From NCBI GenBank assembly GCA_025403435.1, contig CM046344.1:17763699-17827698 (forward strand): DNA of 64,000 bases, given 5' to 3'. A program made the position numbers and the translations under genes. Numbering within the stretch: position 1 is the stretch's first letter; each line of letters starts with the position of its first letter. Source of the DNA: Artocarpus heterophyllus. Lineage: Eukaryota > Streptophyta > Magnoliopsida > Rosales > Moraceae. Of this stretch, positions 44,743 to 56,440 are shown piece after piece. The notes below the pieces were generated by a model. That model worked only from the letters and a program-made list of their open reading frames with translations, did not search any database and was not told where the DNA came from.

Positions 44743-46780
44743 CTCGTCCACTGCGGATCTTCACGGTGCTAGCATGGAGGGAACGCAAAAGCCAACACCG
44801 CTCTCTTCCCTGGGATGACCAACAACAGCGAGCTCACTCCTCCGCAAATGCAAGCTTCGCCTAGCGTTCCCAACCCACTAGCACCGTCCAATCCCGCGCG
44901 AGCCTACACATCCGGTGCCACTGTCTGGCATCTCCCAATTCTACCGAAAAGAAGCCCGCCTCTCTTCTCAGATCTGCAACATCAAACCATCTCCCCCAAC
45001 TTCGGTAACATTCCCTTCACCCCAACTCTTAATATATAGTCAAAGTAATCTCTATTTTCCACTACCAAACCGGTCCAACTAGAAAATATTAAAGAAAAGT
45101 GAAAGTTTCCTCTTAATGACCAAGTTGGTTAATTCTAACTACTCCAAAAATATTATTTATTTTAAATCTTTATAAAAGAAAATGCAATTAATACGAGTGT
45201 CAAATGTGCTTTGAGAAATATGAGTTAAAAGGAAGAGAAATAAGTTTGATTTGGCTTTTGTGTGCACTGAAAGAGCAAGAGCATTATTTGAAACTTCTGC
45301 TTTTTTTTTTTTTACTTTTTCTTGTTCTTCTTTTTTTTTTTCTTGATCTTGATATGTAGTATAAATGGGCATTCTTCTCAAATTGAGAGAGGGAAGGATG
45401 TGGAGTTTTGGAGTTGATGAGGAGAGACAGAGAGAGAGAAAGAGAGGTAGTGGAGTGAGAGAACCAAAAAGGGAAAGATAATGGGCCACTTTGGTTTCCT
45501 TCTTGAAAATATTTTTAGTGTTTTTGGAAATGTAAAAAATGAAAATCGACGTGGGAAGTTATTTGGTTACAATTTGGGCTCAAAAAAAGAAATAAGAACA
45601 TTTCTAAAACTTCCCCAAATTAAGTTTAGAAAAGGAAACGAATTGGGATCATTTTTATTCTCTCATTTCTCATCCCCTCTTCTCTTTCGAGTATGGCGCG
45701 ACCAGGAACTCTCCCCTGCTCTTCAAACCCAGGTTATCTCTCATCCCCTTTGATCTTTGTTCTCTCCAATTTCTCCCCTCTTGCATTTTCCTGCTTCTGG
45801 CACTCCTTCTAACAGGGCTTCGTCGTGGGTTTTGGTGGATCTCTCTCGCCTCTTAGTCCTTACTCCGATGGTTTTCTCCATGAAATCAACAAGGTATGTC
45901 GATCCATCTCTCCTCTCATCTCCTCTCTTCCTTGATTCGGGGGATTTCCCCTTCAAAGACTATCTCAGATTGTTGGGTTTTTGGATCTCTCTTTTTGCCT
46001 TCTTGTGTTTTCTCTGTATTTTGTTGGGATCCATTTTCACGATCTCCGGCCGCCCCTCAAGCCCGCCCCCGAAGCCAACAACGTCTGAATTGGCAGAGCC
46101 CCCTAGAGGTCCTACAAAGATCCCATATCCCATGATATCCGCCAAAAAACTGGGGGTCAAATAGGCCCATAGCCCGGGCAGACCCCTGAATAAACCATTC
46201 CAAAAAGCCTGGAATACTCTACTGTTCATATGCATGTCTACTGTGTCTCTGATTTTTTGGGTAATCATTTTTGCCTCGTTCTATTTTATCTCTATGTTGT
46301 TGTTTGAGTTCTTTAATGCTCCGTCAAATCAACCCCTTAAGGCAAGTCCACCCATCTCTCCTCTTATCTCCTCATGTCTACGATTAATATGCTTGGTACT
46401 GATGAAGTTTTTATGATACTCGATTTGAGTCCCTTTCTTAGACTACTATGTCTTAGATAACAACAAATGTCAATTTTAGTAGACAACTCTGGTTTTTGTG
46501 GCTGTTAGTAGACAACTCTGTCTTAGATAGATTTTTATTGGAACCGTTATTTGTGTTGTTGCGTGGGTTTTCTTTATATGTTGTTCTTTGCCTCTTTCTG
46601 CTTGTTTCTCAAAACCAGTTGCTTAAAATGTGCAAGGTAAATTAGCTTGATCTTCCGTTCAGTGTTTGTATAAATAGTAACATTTTCTATTTTGCTCTAA
46701 ATTTGTGTCTTTATCAGCTTCTACGACTTTAGGAAAAATAGTAATCTTGGACTCTTGGAGCGATATTGGTTGGTGTTTAG
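44743..46780. other. Region between copia 3 and the Harbinger remnant
   Basis: The GC-richer first 300 bases continue the sequence at 39740-39851 across the copia insertion. Then come AT-rich DNA, a GA-rich stretch (45385-45450) and open frames at 45757-46164 and on the other strand. None shows a known domain. The region may be 5' sequence or captured DNA of the Harbinger-type element. Confidence 0.4.
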
Positions 46781-47131
46781 TTGTTGGAATTGCTGTTTTT
46801 TAAATTGTATCAAGATCCATACATCTTCATGTGGTTTATTTTCCTTTGCAAGTATTATCTTTCAAGCACAATGATTTCATGTGGAAAAATAGTCATAGCA
46901 TGTTGTATAATTCATAATTTAATTAAAATGCACACATTTAATAATCCTCTATTCACATTGTATGATATGGATGAGCCAATTGAAGCAATTGAGGGTCAAA
47001 GATGATGAAGATGCCGCCATGATAATAATGGACAAGAAATAAGATTCTTTGGTGCTACTCCTGCTGACAAGCAATATATTTTTGACTTTAGAGGCCAATT
47101 AACTAATCAAATGTGGGCACATTACCGTTGA
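46781..47131 (+). pseudogene. PIF/Harbinger transposase C-terminal remnant
   Basis: The frame ending at 47005 contains CGKIVIACCIIHNLIKM followed by an acidic DMDEPIEAIEG segment. This matches the C-terminal DDE_Tnp_4 nuclease pattern (a V-x-A-C-C-x-x-H-N-x-I block) of plant PIF/Harbinger transposases. After stops, GQLTNQMWAHYR before 47131 resembles the usual last motif (LRD.IA..MW..Y). The catalytic DDE part upstream is not recognisable. It lies between inverted arms at 38.9-39.7 and 47.6-47.9 kb. Confidence 0.6.
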
Positions 47132-47589
47132 GGATCAACAACTAAGATTCATGTATATATCAATACTTATTATTATGATGTCTTATTTCTAATGTACAAT
47201 AAATTAAGGACAGGTGACTTTATTGTATTAGTTTTTACTTTTTTTACAATATTTCATTATTTACTTGTAATTATTATTATCTTAAAAATTAAATTACAAA
47301 AAAGAGGAAGCTATGAAAATCATTAAATAACTATATTTGTGTTAATTGATCAAACACAATATTAATAATGATTGAGTTTGATGACATAATCAGATAGATT
47401 AATTTAATTTTGATACAGTCGTTTTCAAAAACATATAAACCTAATGCATTTTTATTTTTCTCAACTATTCTTAAAAAGGACAAAAAATATCAACCAAACA
47501 CAATTTTCAAAGCAGGCTCAATATATTTTCTAAAATATTCTCATTGTCAACTTTTTTAGAAAACCAAAAACAAAATAAAAATACTACTA

Positions 47590-47925
47590 AATAGGCTTTA
47601 TATACTTTTTATTTCAAATGGGGCCCGATAGCTGTAAAATTACGTCAGAAAACAGATTCAATTTTTAAATAAAATGGTCCGCGAAACACACAACTCAACT
47701 CTACAACCAAATCAGCATGCCACGTTGGTGCGAAGGGAGAGGTGCCCTTCGCTTTATTCATGTTGTAACTATTAAGAGAAAAAAATCAATCTGTCAACCA
47801 AAATTTTTACAAAATTTAACATATAGTAAATTTAATATTAAAAATAATATTATATTAAAAAGTTTTTTTTAATTTAAATATTAAATTTGTTATTGACAAA
47901 TTTAACATTGAAGATGCTTTTACAC
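47590..47925 (-). repeat. Right inverted arm, matches 38883-39715
   Basis: In reverse complement it begins TAAAAGCATCTTCAATGTTA and continues with TGTCAATAACAAATTT, CACCTCTCCCTTCGC, GGCATGCTGATTTGGTTG and TTTTACAGCTATCGGGCCCC. Together with the left arm it could bound one decayed DNA transposon of about 3.7 kb once copia 3 and the 0.5 kb insert are removed. Confidence 0.6.
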
Positions 47926-48183
47926 TTCATTTAGAATCAGGACAAACTAAAATTTGTGTCTCTCCCAAAAAAGACCCTTATTCAAGTTGCTTTCTCTTGG
48001 CTTGTTTGGGCCGCTTTGAAAAACAATGGTCCAAGTATATCTCCTCATTCATTAAACCAAAAAAAAAAGAAAGAGAAAATTAGTAGGAAAATTACATAAC
48101 ATGCTACATTTTATCCTATCCAATTTTTATACCATAAATTCTAAAACTTAGGAAAAACGTGCCACAAATTTTTGATATGCCAT
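47926..48183. other. AT-rich intergenic DNA
   Basis: No gene is seen. Confidence 0.4.
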
Positions 48184-48469
48184 AAATTGTAGGATAAATT
48201 TTATTTTTCCTCCTTGAACTTTAGCCATTTAGTCACTTTGCCTAATAAACTTCAAAGACTGATTTGCCCACCCCTTGAACTTTAAAATGTTAGCAAAATT
48301 ATCCCTTTTGTTACATTCTATCCATTTCATGTTGAAGAGGCATCAATTTAGAGAACAAAAACTTAATTTAAGTTAATAATTTAGAACTTAAACCTAAATT
48401 ATCCCTCACATTTAATTAAAAATTCCTTCAAATTTAAAAAGAAGGAAAGAAATTTCATGGGTAGAAGGA

Positions 48470-48640
48470 ACCAATGATCTGGAAAGGTTGGGCAGGGTTG
48501 AACTTGGTGCGGCAAGCCATGAGAACGGGCATTTCAACGAGCTTGCTCTCGAGGCAGCTAAAGTCGGTATGGGACATGATTGACCTTGTACTCCAGCCGG
48601 ATATGGTATTCTCGATAGAGAGAGACAAGTTATATGAGGG
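48470..48640 (-). pseudogene. Unrecognised exon-like fragment 1
   Basis: Reading on the minus strand, a frame of about 54 codons (SIENTISGWSTRSIMSH then CLESKLVEMPVLMACR and FNPAQPFQIIGSFYP, stop) has gene-like codon use and an amphipathic pattern unlike its AT-rich surroundings. It looks like a protein C terminus. I cannot name the family. Confidence 0.35.
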
Positions 48641-48816
48641 ACAGGTTTGATACGTTTGAAGTGTGAGATTAACAATGGGGGTTTGTGGGTCTTTATGATA
48701 CTTTTTCCTAACAATTTTTCTCTCCTCTCTATAATCTGCCCATTAAAGCTTTTTATTTTTTTTTTTTTTTATTTTATTTTAAGAGATGCCCATTGAAGCC
48801 ATTGTTGTTATACTAA

Positions 48817-48971
48817 AGGGGTGTTTGGCTGGTGGTGGGAACCATTTTTACCGTAGCATGTAAAAGTTTTTTACTGTAACAATTTTTTTTTCTTTTTATC
48901 GTAGCATGTGAGAGCTTTATACTATTTATAACTGAGTTTGTGGTGAAAACTACCATTAGCCAAACAAGAGG
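48817..48971. mobile_element. Tourist-like MITE (155 bp) inside the long-TIR element
   Basis: Left end AGGGGTGTTTGGCTGGTGG, right end GCCAAACAAGAGG, flanked by TAA on both sides (48814-48816, 48972-48974). The inside repeats GTAGCATGTxAxAGxTTTxTACT. It is the same family as 21808 and 36996. Confidence 0.75.
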
Positions 48972-49093
48972 TAAATCTTTACTCTTGATAAGTTTTACGC
49001 TTTTAACAAATATTAGAAGAATAATGGGTTTCATTCAAATATAAGAAGGTTACCTCATTTACTTAGTTTTTCAATTTTTTTTTCTCCTGTTAG

Positions 49094-49246
49094 ATGTTAA
49101 TTCTGGTGTTGGAGATGAAGCTTTCAAATTTGATGCTAGGATTCAGAATGTGATTTTGAGGTCTGATGAGGAAGCGTTTCAAGCTGGTGACCGTTGCCAA
49201 AGGGGACGAGATTCTTCTTCAATTGGAAATTTCTTTTTTACTTTTT
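49094..49246 (+). pseudogene. Unrecognised exon-like fragment 2
   Basis: After a good splice-acceptor context (T-rich, CTCCTGTTAG) a frame of 51 codons reads DVNSGVGDEAFKFDARIQ, then NVILRSDEEAFQAGDRCQ and a short tail to TAA. It is acidic and polar, gene-like in composition, and probably an exon captured by the element. The family is not recognised. Confidence 0.35.
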
Positions 49247-49310
49247 AAGAATTTTTTTAATGTAATATGAAGGATAGTTTAGGTTTTTTTTATTATTATT
49301 AAGTTTTTTA

Positions 49311-50482
49311 GGGTCCGTTTGGTATCATTTTTTGTTTTTTAAATAGAAAAATAAAAATATTTCTCTCATCTTTTCCTTTTTATTTTTTAAACAAAAACAC
49401 ATTTACTAACTCATATTTGTTTTTTGCTTTTAAAAACAAAAACAAAAAATACATTTGATAACGAATTTTCTTACATATTTTTTAAAACAAAAACAAAAAT
49501 ATCATTGACGTGTACTTAACTTCAGAAGATATGATTAATGACTCGAGTTGGGATCAGATCAAAGTCGCAGCCAGGGTCCGTCTAAAGGTGTGGATCGTGA
49601 TTAGGATCTAGATTAGGATTAAACCAACAGGCAAAGCCTGAGGGTAGAATTGAACAGGAATGGAATAAGGGCCACAATTCATACAACTTGTAGCAACAAA
49701 TATCATATTTTTTAAGTGTCAGTAAATATTATATTTTTTAAAAAATATTTTTTTTCTTATTTTCACCCTAAAAATTAATTATAAAACACCCTAAAAATAT
49801 AATTCTGAAACTTGAGTCATATTTTTTTCTTTGCTTTTTCGTTTTTCTTCTTTTGCTTTTTTCTTCTTTCTCTCCTCTCTCATGGATGCCTCTCTCTTAT
49901 CGTGAAAACTCCCTCTCTCTATTTCTTTTTTTTTCTTGTCCTTTCTCTCCTCTCGCTCTCATGGTTCTCCTCCAGCGTTAAAAGCTGCTACTCTACCATT
50001 CCACGCTTGTCTTATCAGGCGAAGAGGTCAAACATCGTCATAAACATATTAGACTTTGCGTGCAGACTCCCACCGTTGCAAGCTTCGCTCCCTGTCAACG
50101 AAGAGCCATTGCGAGCTTCACGTCCTAGACGCCATCGATCTCCATCGTCCGTTGTCGTGAAGCTTCGATTTCGTCGCCAATCTCAGCTGTCATGAACAGA
50201 TCAAACATGACGATCTCAAATATTTTTCCTCTCCATTTTCCTAGGAAACAAATGAAAAGGAAGAGAGGAGATAGGAGATACAAATTAAATCTAGATCTGA
50301 GATCCTTTTTGTCATAATAAAAGTTGTTTAAAATTTTTTTGAAAACATTATATTTTTGTTCAACTGATAATTGATTAAAAAAACAAAAACTTAACTACAA
50401 AACGTGTTTTCAAACAAGGTTTTCCTTTTGTTTTGTTTAAAAAAACAAAAAATTGTTTAAAAAAATTATACCAAACAAGGCC
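49311..50482. mobile_element. PIF/Harbinger-type non-autonomous element (1172 bp)
   Basis: Left end GGGTCCGTTTGGTATCATTTTTT and right end ...TATACCAAACAAGGCC are inverted. Both sides carry TTA (49308-49310, 50483-50485), the target typical of PIF/Harbinger. Subterminal A/T tracts with AAAACAAAAAC are also mirrored. The middle (49970-50200) is GC-richer and open in frame (49812-50195) but has no known domain. Confidence 0.7.
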
Positions 50483-50686
50483 TTAATAATCAATTATCAA
50501 TTTAAATCAAGTTTTTTATAATAAATTGATGCCACGTCAGTATTAAATAGACGTAATGTAACATAAAAGGTGTTTTTTCTAATACTCTAAATTCAAGGGG
50601 TGAGTAGACGAGATTTTGAAGTCTAGGGGTAAAGTGACTAAGTAACTAAAGCTTAGGGGGAAAAATAAAATTTACCCTAAATTTTA

Positions 50687-51361
50687 ATTTCCCTCACAAA
50701 TGAAAAAAAATTATTTTTTTCTCTCTCTTCCTTGTTCTTCCTCTCTATCTTTCTCTCTTTCTCATCTGGTCCCTCCTTTAACTTCTCCTTCTCTAGAGCA
50801 TCTTTCTCCAACCCGCCTCTAACACCGTGAATGAGATTCGTCATCCTTGAAGGAGGACGATTCAATGCCAGACCCTGACATTTCGCATGGAATTCTGACG
50901 AAACATGTGTTGGCAGCAATGGATGGACAAAAAATCACAACAAGGGCCTTAGGCTTCAAGATTTTGATTCGATTTGGTCTGAGTTCAAGAATTCCAGTGA
51001 GTTCAGGAATTCCAGTGTTGTTAGGATCGAGTTAGGGAATTTCTGTGTGAATTCAAACAAGATTATTTTGATCCACTTTCGAGCTTCATGTTGTCTTCCT
51101 TGTCAGATTTGAGCTTTGCGTCCCTATCCTCATTTGACCCAGATCTATCTCCAACTATTGAAGGAGCTACCTATTGAAGGAGCTACAAAGTCCATGATAG
51201 CCAAATCTTTTGTTATTGTTAGTTAGTTAGTTTTTTTCCTTTGCTTTTCCCTTCTTCTTTTTTTGGCCATGCAGTGACATCGTCAGTGCAAGAACGAGTC
51301 AACAGCAACAAGGAGAGAAAGATAAAGAGAAAGGAGAGAGAAAAAAAAGATGAGAAAAAAT
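50687..51361. other. Intergenic DNA
   Basis: No supported gene. It has a CT-rich start, then unique DNA with small direct repeats (CAAGAATTCCAGTGAG / CAGGAATTCCAGTG near 50985, GAAGGAGCTAC twice near 51170). Confidence 0.4.
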
Positions 51362-51585
51362 GGTCCCGGTGGGACATGCAACATGACACGAAAATGGTCC
51401 TGGAGGAATATGTAATGTGTCTTGGAGAGATACATAATATTCCGATGGGACACATGACATGTCCTGATGGGACATAAAAATTGTTTGGTGAGACACATAA
51501 CACATCCCAAAAGGGCACATGACATGTCTTAGAGGGATAAACAATGTGTCACGATGCAACACGTAATGTATCACGTTAGGACACT
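51362..51585. repeat. Degenerate minisatellite, about 25-bp unit
   Basis: The motif GATGGGACACATGACATGTCCT and relatives (GGTGGGACATGCAACATGACAC, GATGGGACATAAAAATTG, AAAGGGCACATGACATGTCTT, CGATGCAACACGTAATGTATC) recurs about nine times. Units contain a partly palindromic ACATGACATGT core. Open frames on both strands (51219-51574) arise from the repeat and are not genes. Confidence 0.65.
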
Positions 51586-52610
51586 CACCAAGATTGTGGC
51601 ATAAGAATTTTTCACATTTTGTGGCAAATTAAAATTGAGTTCAAAAAAGTGGGATCTATTGATTTGTCCAAAATTGCTAGGGTGTTTGGAAAATGAGTTT
51701 ATTCATTCCATAAAAATGAAGTTTTAAAAAATGTTGATTCATACCATAAAAATAAAGTTTTGAAAAAAATGTATTAGACTATCACCAGATTACCTTTTTT
51801 AAAAAAAATAGTGTGTGTTGTTTAAATCTCTTTTTTCTCTACCGATTCAAATTAACAAACTCTAACACTCTCCTACTTCTCTTTTCCTTTTTCTCTCTCA
51901 TCTGTCTTTATCTCCGCTTGTTGGCACTTCTCTTTATGTCACATTGACGACAAAAATGGTGCAATCTCGTTAGGGCCGTGCAGAGGAGAGCTAATGAGAT
52001 CTCCTCACACGCAAATAGGACTATGTCCATTGATCCCCTTACAACACTAATCTCAAATCTCATATTCTTCTTGATGTGAATAGAAGGGAAAAGGATTGGA
52101 AAGTATAACGAACTCTCCGATCCTAGATTCTTCTTGATTTATCAAAGCATAGGCATTTTTTTCTTTTGATTTCTTCTTCTTAATTTACGTTTAATTCTTG
52201 AATGGACAAGAATTTAATTTCGCTTGGTGTTGAATATGCTTCACTTTGAGGAGACTTCATGAATTTTTTATTTATGGATTATAATTTCTTTTTATAGATC
52301 TAGTAAATCAATTAAAAAAAGGGCAAAAGTAATTTATTGATTCAAAAAAATACAACAGAAGAAGCACAGTGGAGAGAAAACTTCTATGAAATTTTATTAA
52401 TAATTGCAAAACTAAAAAATAACAAGCCTATAAACGAACTTAAATAGAAAACTAGAAATCAAAAATAAGGAAATTGAACCTATTTGAAGTTGAAAACTAA
52501 AATTCAAAATGAGACTTATCATGTAGAGGAAGCAAGAAAATAGCTAAAATGGCTGGTTGAAAATGAGGATTTCATGTGGAACTGAACTTTGTATAACTAA
52601 TCGATCGGTT
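51586..52610. other. AT-rich intergenic DNA
   Basis: No gene is seen. AGGGTGTTTGG near 51681 resembles one Tourist end, but no partner was found. CATACCATAAAAATxAAGTTTT is repeated at 51702 and 51742. Confidence 0.4.
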
Positions 52611-54489
52611 TGTTGAAAAAATTAGTTTGGTAACGTAATCAAATTTTAAAATTTATTTAACAACCTAGTATCTAACTAATATTGCTATAAGCTATAAATC
52701 AAATTCTAAAACATTGTACCTGTAGATGACAAAAAACAATATGTTTTATTGATCAAATCTTCTAGAAGACCTTAATTGCTAAGTCTTCACTGTTATACTC
52801 TTTCTTTAAGCTTTTTTTTTTGTGTGTGTGTGGGCAAAACTCAACAGACCTTCACCACAACTTCTTTTCTTCCAACCACTTTAGTGTTGAAGAGCTAGGA
52901 TCACTGGAGTTGAGTAATCTAAACTTCACTCTCTTTAAATTATACTAGGCGGTATGAGCATAAACGAGAATCTAAGACCTTTATTTATATAATTGATTAA
53001 AAGAGTCAAAAGTATGTAAGAATTAGGAAACATTTTTCTCTCATTCCTTCTAAAATTCCATGCTAGCCACATAGATAGACTCCTTATGGTACATGCCCAT
53101 CTCTAATAGATGGAGATTCAAATCCCAGCCAATTATATTGTGGGATTCTTTAATCTCCTACAACATTCAGGACAACTACAATTCAAACTATTCCTGTTTA
53201 AATTAAAGTTACATTATTTAAAACAATAATCTAATTTAAATCATTGTAAATAATTAATTAAACAATTAATTATCTAGAAACCCTAGCTGAGGCGGTAATA
53301 GTCCAAGCGGACTAGGCCTGGTGCATAGTCCATTAGGACTATGGCCTGTACACAAAGACAAGTGGCCTATCTTACATATACTTCCATAGTACCTGTGGTA
53401 AATGATACATGCCCAATCTATTAAGGAATTAGTGAGCTAGCATTGGGCCTGATAGACATATATTATTAAGCTCTAATAGTAAGAGATAAATTGATCTCCG
53501 ATTAATTTTCATTAAAATTATTAACTTTGATACACTCCATTATAGCCTCAAGGTTGCACTCTTACTGATATAGCATATTACGAGACTCTTGATATTAGTC
53601 TTGTCTATGACCTCACCTAGTATGTGTAACCGTATAGGTTATCCATAATCGAATGAAGAATTGGTTCTATTTTACCTTCAATTATTTTATCTCAAAATTC
53701 TATCATTTATTTATTTGAAAAACTGTATTTATAACAAGTAAAAAATATATATACATCTATTTACTATATATATATATATATCCAAATGACCAAAGTTTTG
53801 TTTTCTTCAACTTCACGACTGATACTTTTGAAAGGATAATATTGACTCATCATTATAAATATATAGATTTCGTATCTGTGGATTATAATTTCATTAAATA
53901 TTGGATTCATCTCCAACATACTGACAATAGAACCTTCTTTCATCGGAATTCTTGGTTTTGGCAAATCAAAAGATAAAAGCTACAAATACAGAGTCATGAA
54001 TGCACTTCAAGATTAAGATCACTCATAAATGATTATCAAAGCCAATTGATTTAAGTGGAATAGAATTATTGTCAAATAATTACACTTTAGGTCTATTTTG
54101 TTATGCGACCACCATTAGGTCTACCAGTATCTACCATGGAGTCAACCCACTCCAATGACCTAGATAAGCTACCTCCTTCATTAGACATAGATCTCCATTA
54201 TAATCTTATCATGTGTAAAGTGACCAATTCTATACATAGACTACTAACTATGTAATATAGATTAGTAATCTTGAGATCATATCTATACGCATACAAACCT
54301 CACATATGTCAAATTCCAAGATCTGGATATAACAATGATAGATCGGATGTTTGCTTAAAGTATAATCATTCAAATGATAGTTCATGAGGACTATTATCAA
54401 TACATGAAATATTTACATTATTATTTATTTAATCATTTAAACAAAAATGTTATAATTAGTAATAAAATATTTGTGCATTGATCCTAACA
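52611..54489 (-). repeat. Solo LTR of a copia-type element (1879 bp)
   Basis: In element orientation it runs TGTTAGGATCAATG... to ...TTTTTTCAACA. A TATA box (TATATAAATAAAGG on the minus strand) is near 52990. Flanks are CGGTT (52606-52610) and CAGTT (54490-54494), a 5-bp duplication with one change. No primer site, coding region or second LTR adjoins it, so it is the product of LTR-LTR recombination. The frame at 53764-53964 is not a gene. Confidence 0.7.
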
Positions 54490-54494
54490 CAGTT

Positions 54495-56440
54495 GGTTAC
54501 CACTGATCAACCGGTAGGCAGTAGAGAGTATGCTGGGTAATCTAGTCCTTGTCAACTAGGCACTGCCATTAGTTGACCAAGCATTGTTCACAATTGACCG
54601 GTCTACTTCATGTTTCTTATTGATGTGTTGCACCAATCTCACTAGATGGGAAAAGATTCATTCTCGAATCTCAGTTTCCATCGTAGTCAACCAAGAAGGG
54701 ATATCTTTAGCCATCCTTGAAAGATTCATCCTTGATCCGTTATCAAGGTCGTCGTCGTTGCCACAATCAACTTGAAGATACTGATGTTGTCAATCTATGT
54801 TTACCCTGTACTTAAACATGGTGTGACTAAGAACATCATGGATATCTCTCGAGCCTCGCATTGGTTCCTTGCTCAGCGTAAGAACAATTCATGTTTCACT
54901 AATCTTAAAGCTATGAGTGTTGCCATGCCCATCATGAACTGTTTGGCAATCATATTGCCACTGTCGACCCAAAAGTATTTGGCATATATAAATAAGAACG
55001 ACGTCACAATAGACTGTCGTAATAAGCCAGGCCAATTGAGATGCAAAGAAAAGCTCGTTGATCAATTTGTAATTTTGTTCTTTTCTCCAAACATACAATC
55101 TCATTTGATCTCGGATGATGCTTAGTCAAGAGGTTAAACCTTTAATTAGTTTCTTTCAAAACAATTTTCTTATAACTGCCCGAATATATAATGAAGCTGC
55201 AAATCTTGCCATCCATAATGCTAGTGGACTGAAAAAGGCTTGTTTGCTACCTCGTATTTTCTGTTTTCCAAGGTGTCAAACAACTATGGCGAACAACACA
55301 AAGCAATCTTCTATCTCCATATAATTTCTCCTCTTGAAGCACATCCCTCGTTATGCTCATCAGGTTACTCGTCTCTGAGCACTTCATCGACAACGACAAC
55401 CTCCACACTATGTGCATGAAGCCATCAGCGTCCATTAGGGCACTTTGTTTTTCGATGGCTAGTGCCTCCATTAGAGAAACAACACAAAACAGCCGGCGCA
55501 TAAGTGTTTCCAGATTCGGGAGGTGCGCGAGCATGGAGTGGTGGTTAGGGCAAAGTTGTAGTCACAGACTTACAGGCACCTCTTTATCATTGAGGCTAAT
55601 AGGTAGTGGTCAGTAGCTTGCACAGGGGGTTCCAACAATGGTTGAAAAAATGCCCAAGGTGTTTTGAAGAAATTTTTTCTTCAAATGTAGGGCTTGTTGG
55701 TGTGCCTTAAATATTAAAAGGATCAAATACATTACGAACGTTTTGAAATTGTGGTCAAAGTCCCCTAATAAATTGAGAGACCAATTGTTCATCAGTCTCG
55801 TTGATATAATTCCTGTCAAGAGAAGGAAAAAAATTCCATAGCATATTCATGAATGAAACAATTACCTTGCTAAAGATTATGAAGACGTTGGTATAAGAGC
55901 GTACATAGTTGTGGGGCAAGAATGTATGCTTCATATTTTTTTTGTTGCAAGCTTAGCCTTATCAAAACAAGTGTGAGCAACCTTAGGTTGCTACTTCTAT
56001 ACAACAGCAAAGCCATATTGGCAGATGGCAATCAAAGAAACTTGCTTGTTATCCGAAACATCCTTTAAATTAAGAATCTCTTCTACACATAAACCCAATC
56101 CAACAATTCTTTGAACTCCAAGCCTCCATAAAATTCTAGGATTTTGGCTTTGAATCTAGATTCGCAATCTCTGTCTTCTTCAATGGCAGCTGGGCGTTGG
56201 ATGACGAGAATAAGTTGAAGAGGAGTTAAACGGTTGTCATCCACCAATTCGTCATCATCGGAATCCTATTGAAGTAGAGCTAAAACGAAAAGATGTTGTG
56301 TTAAAGTTGTAATCTGCTGCTAAAGGAGGGCAAAGGTGTCGGCATCAACGCCAGCATGAGTAGCAACATTCGCGTTAAGTTGGCCACAATGCGGCATGGT
56401 ATTGGAATTTCAAAAGCATTGTAGGTCTCTAATACCAACT
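54495..56440 (-). pseudogene. Ty3/gypsy gag-protease remnant
   Basis: On the minus strand, from a primer-site-like GTTGGTATTAGAGACC (56423-56440), a broken frame begins MPHCGQLNANV near 56398. It contains KAKILEFYGGLEFKELLDWV (about 56075-56135) and ETDEQLVSQFIRGL-type Gag end residues near 55740-55800. Farther on, CDVVLIYICQILLGRQWQYD and TVHDGHGNTHSFK (54900-55000) are typical of the gypsy protease end. Many stops and frameshifts occur, and RT and integrase are absent. The pieces read as one truncated element next to the solo LTR. Confidence 0.75.

Larger units (their letters stand above)
48184..50686. mobile_element. Long-TIR DNA element with nested insertions
   Basis: The left arm 48184-48350 (GTAGGATAAATTTTATTTTTCC...TTTAGTCACTTTxCC...CACCCCTTGAA...GTTACATTxxxTCxATTT) is the inverse of the right arm 50525-50686. 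Arms of about 160 bases recall non-autonomous Mutator-like elements, but I could not define a target duplication. Inside lie exon-like fragments (48470-48640 minus, 49094-49246 plus), a Tourist MITE and a PIF-type element. Confidence 0.6.

Noticed and set aside
45757..46268. Open frames on both strands (135 and 102 residues)
   Set aside because: No recognisable domain, and the two strands compete; not enough to call a gene.
51219..51574. His/Cys-rich overlapping minus-strand frames
   Set aside because: Produced by the degenerate minisatellite.
53108..53125. tRNA-like GATTCAAATCCC
   Set aside because: Lies inside the solo LTR; no cloverleaf can be built around it.
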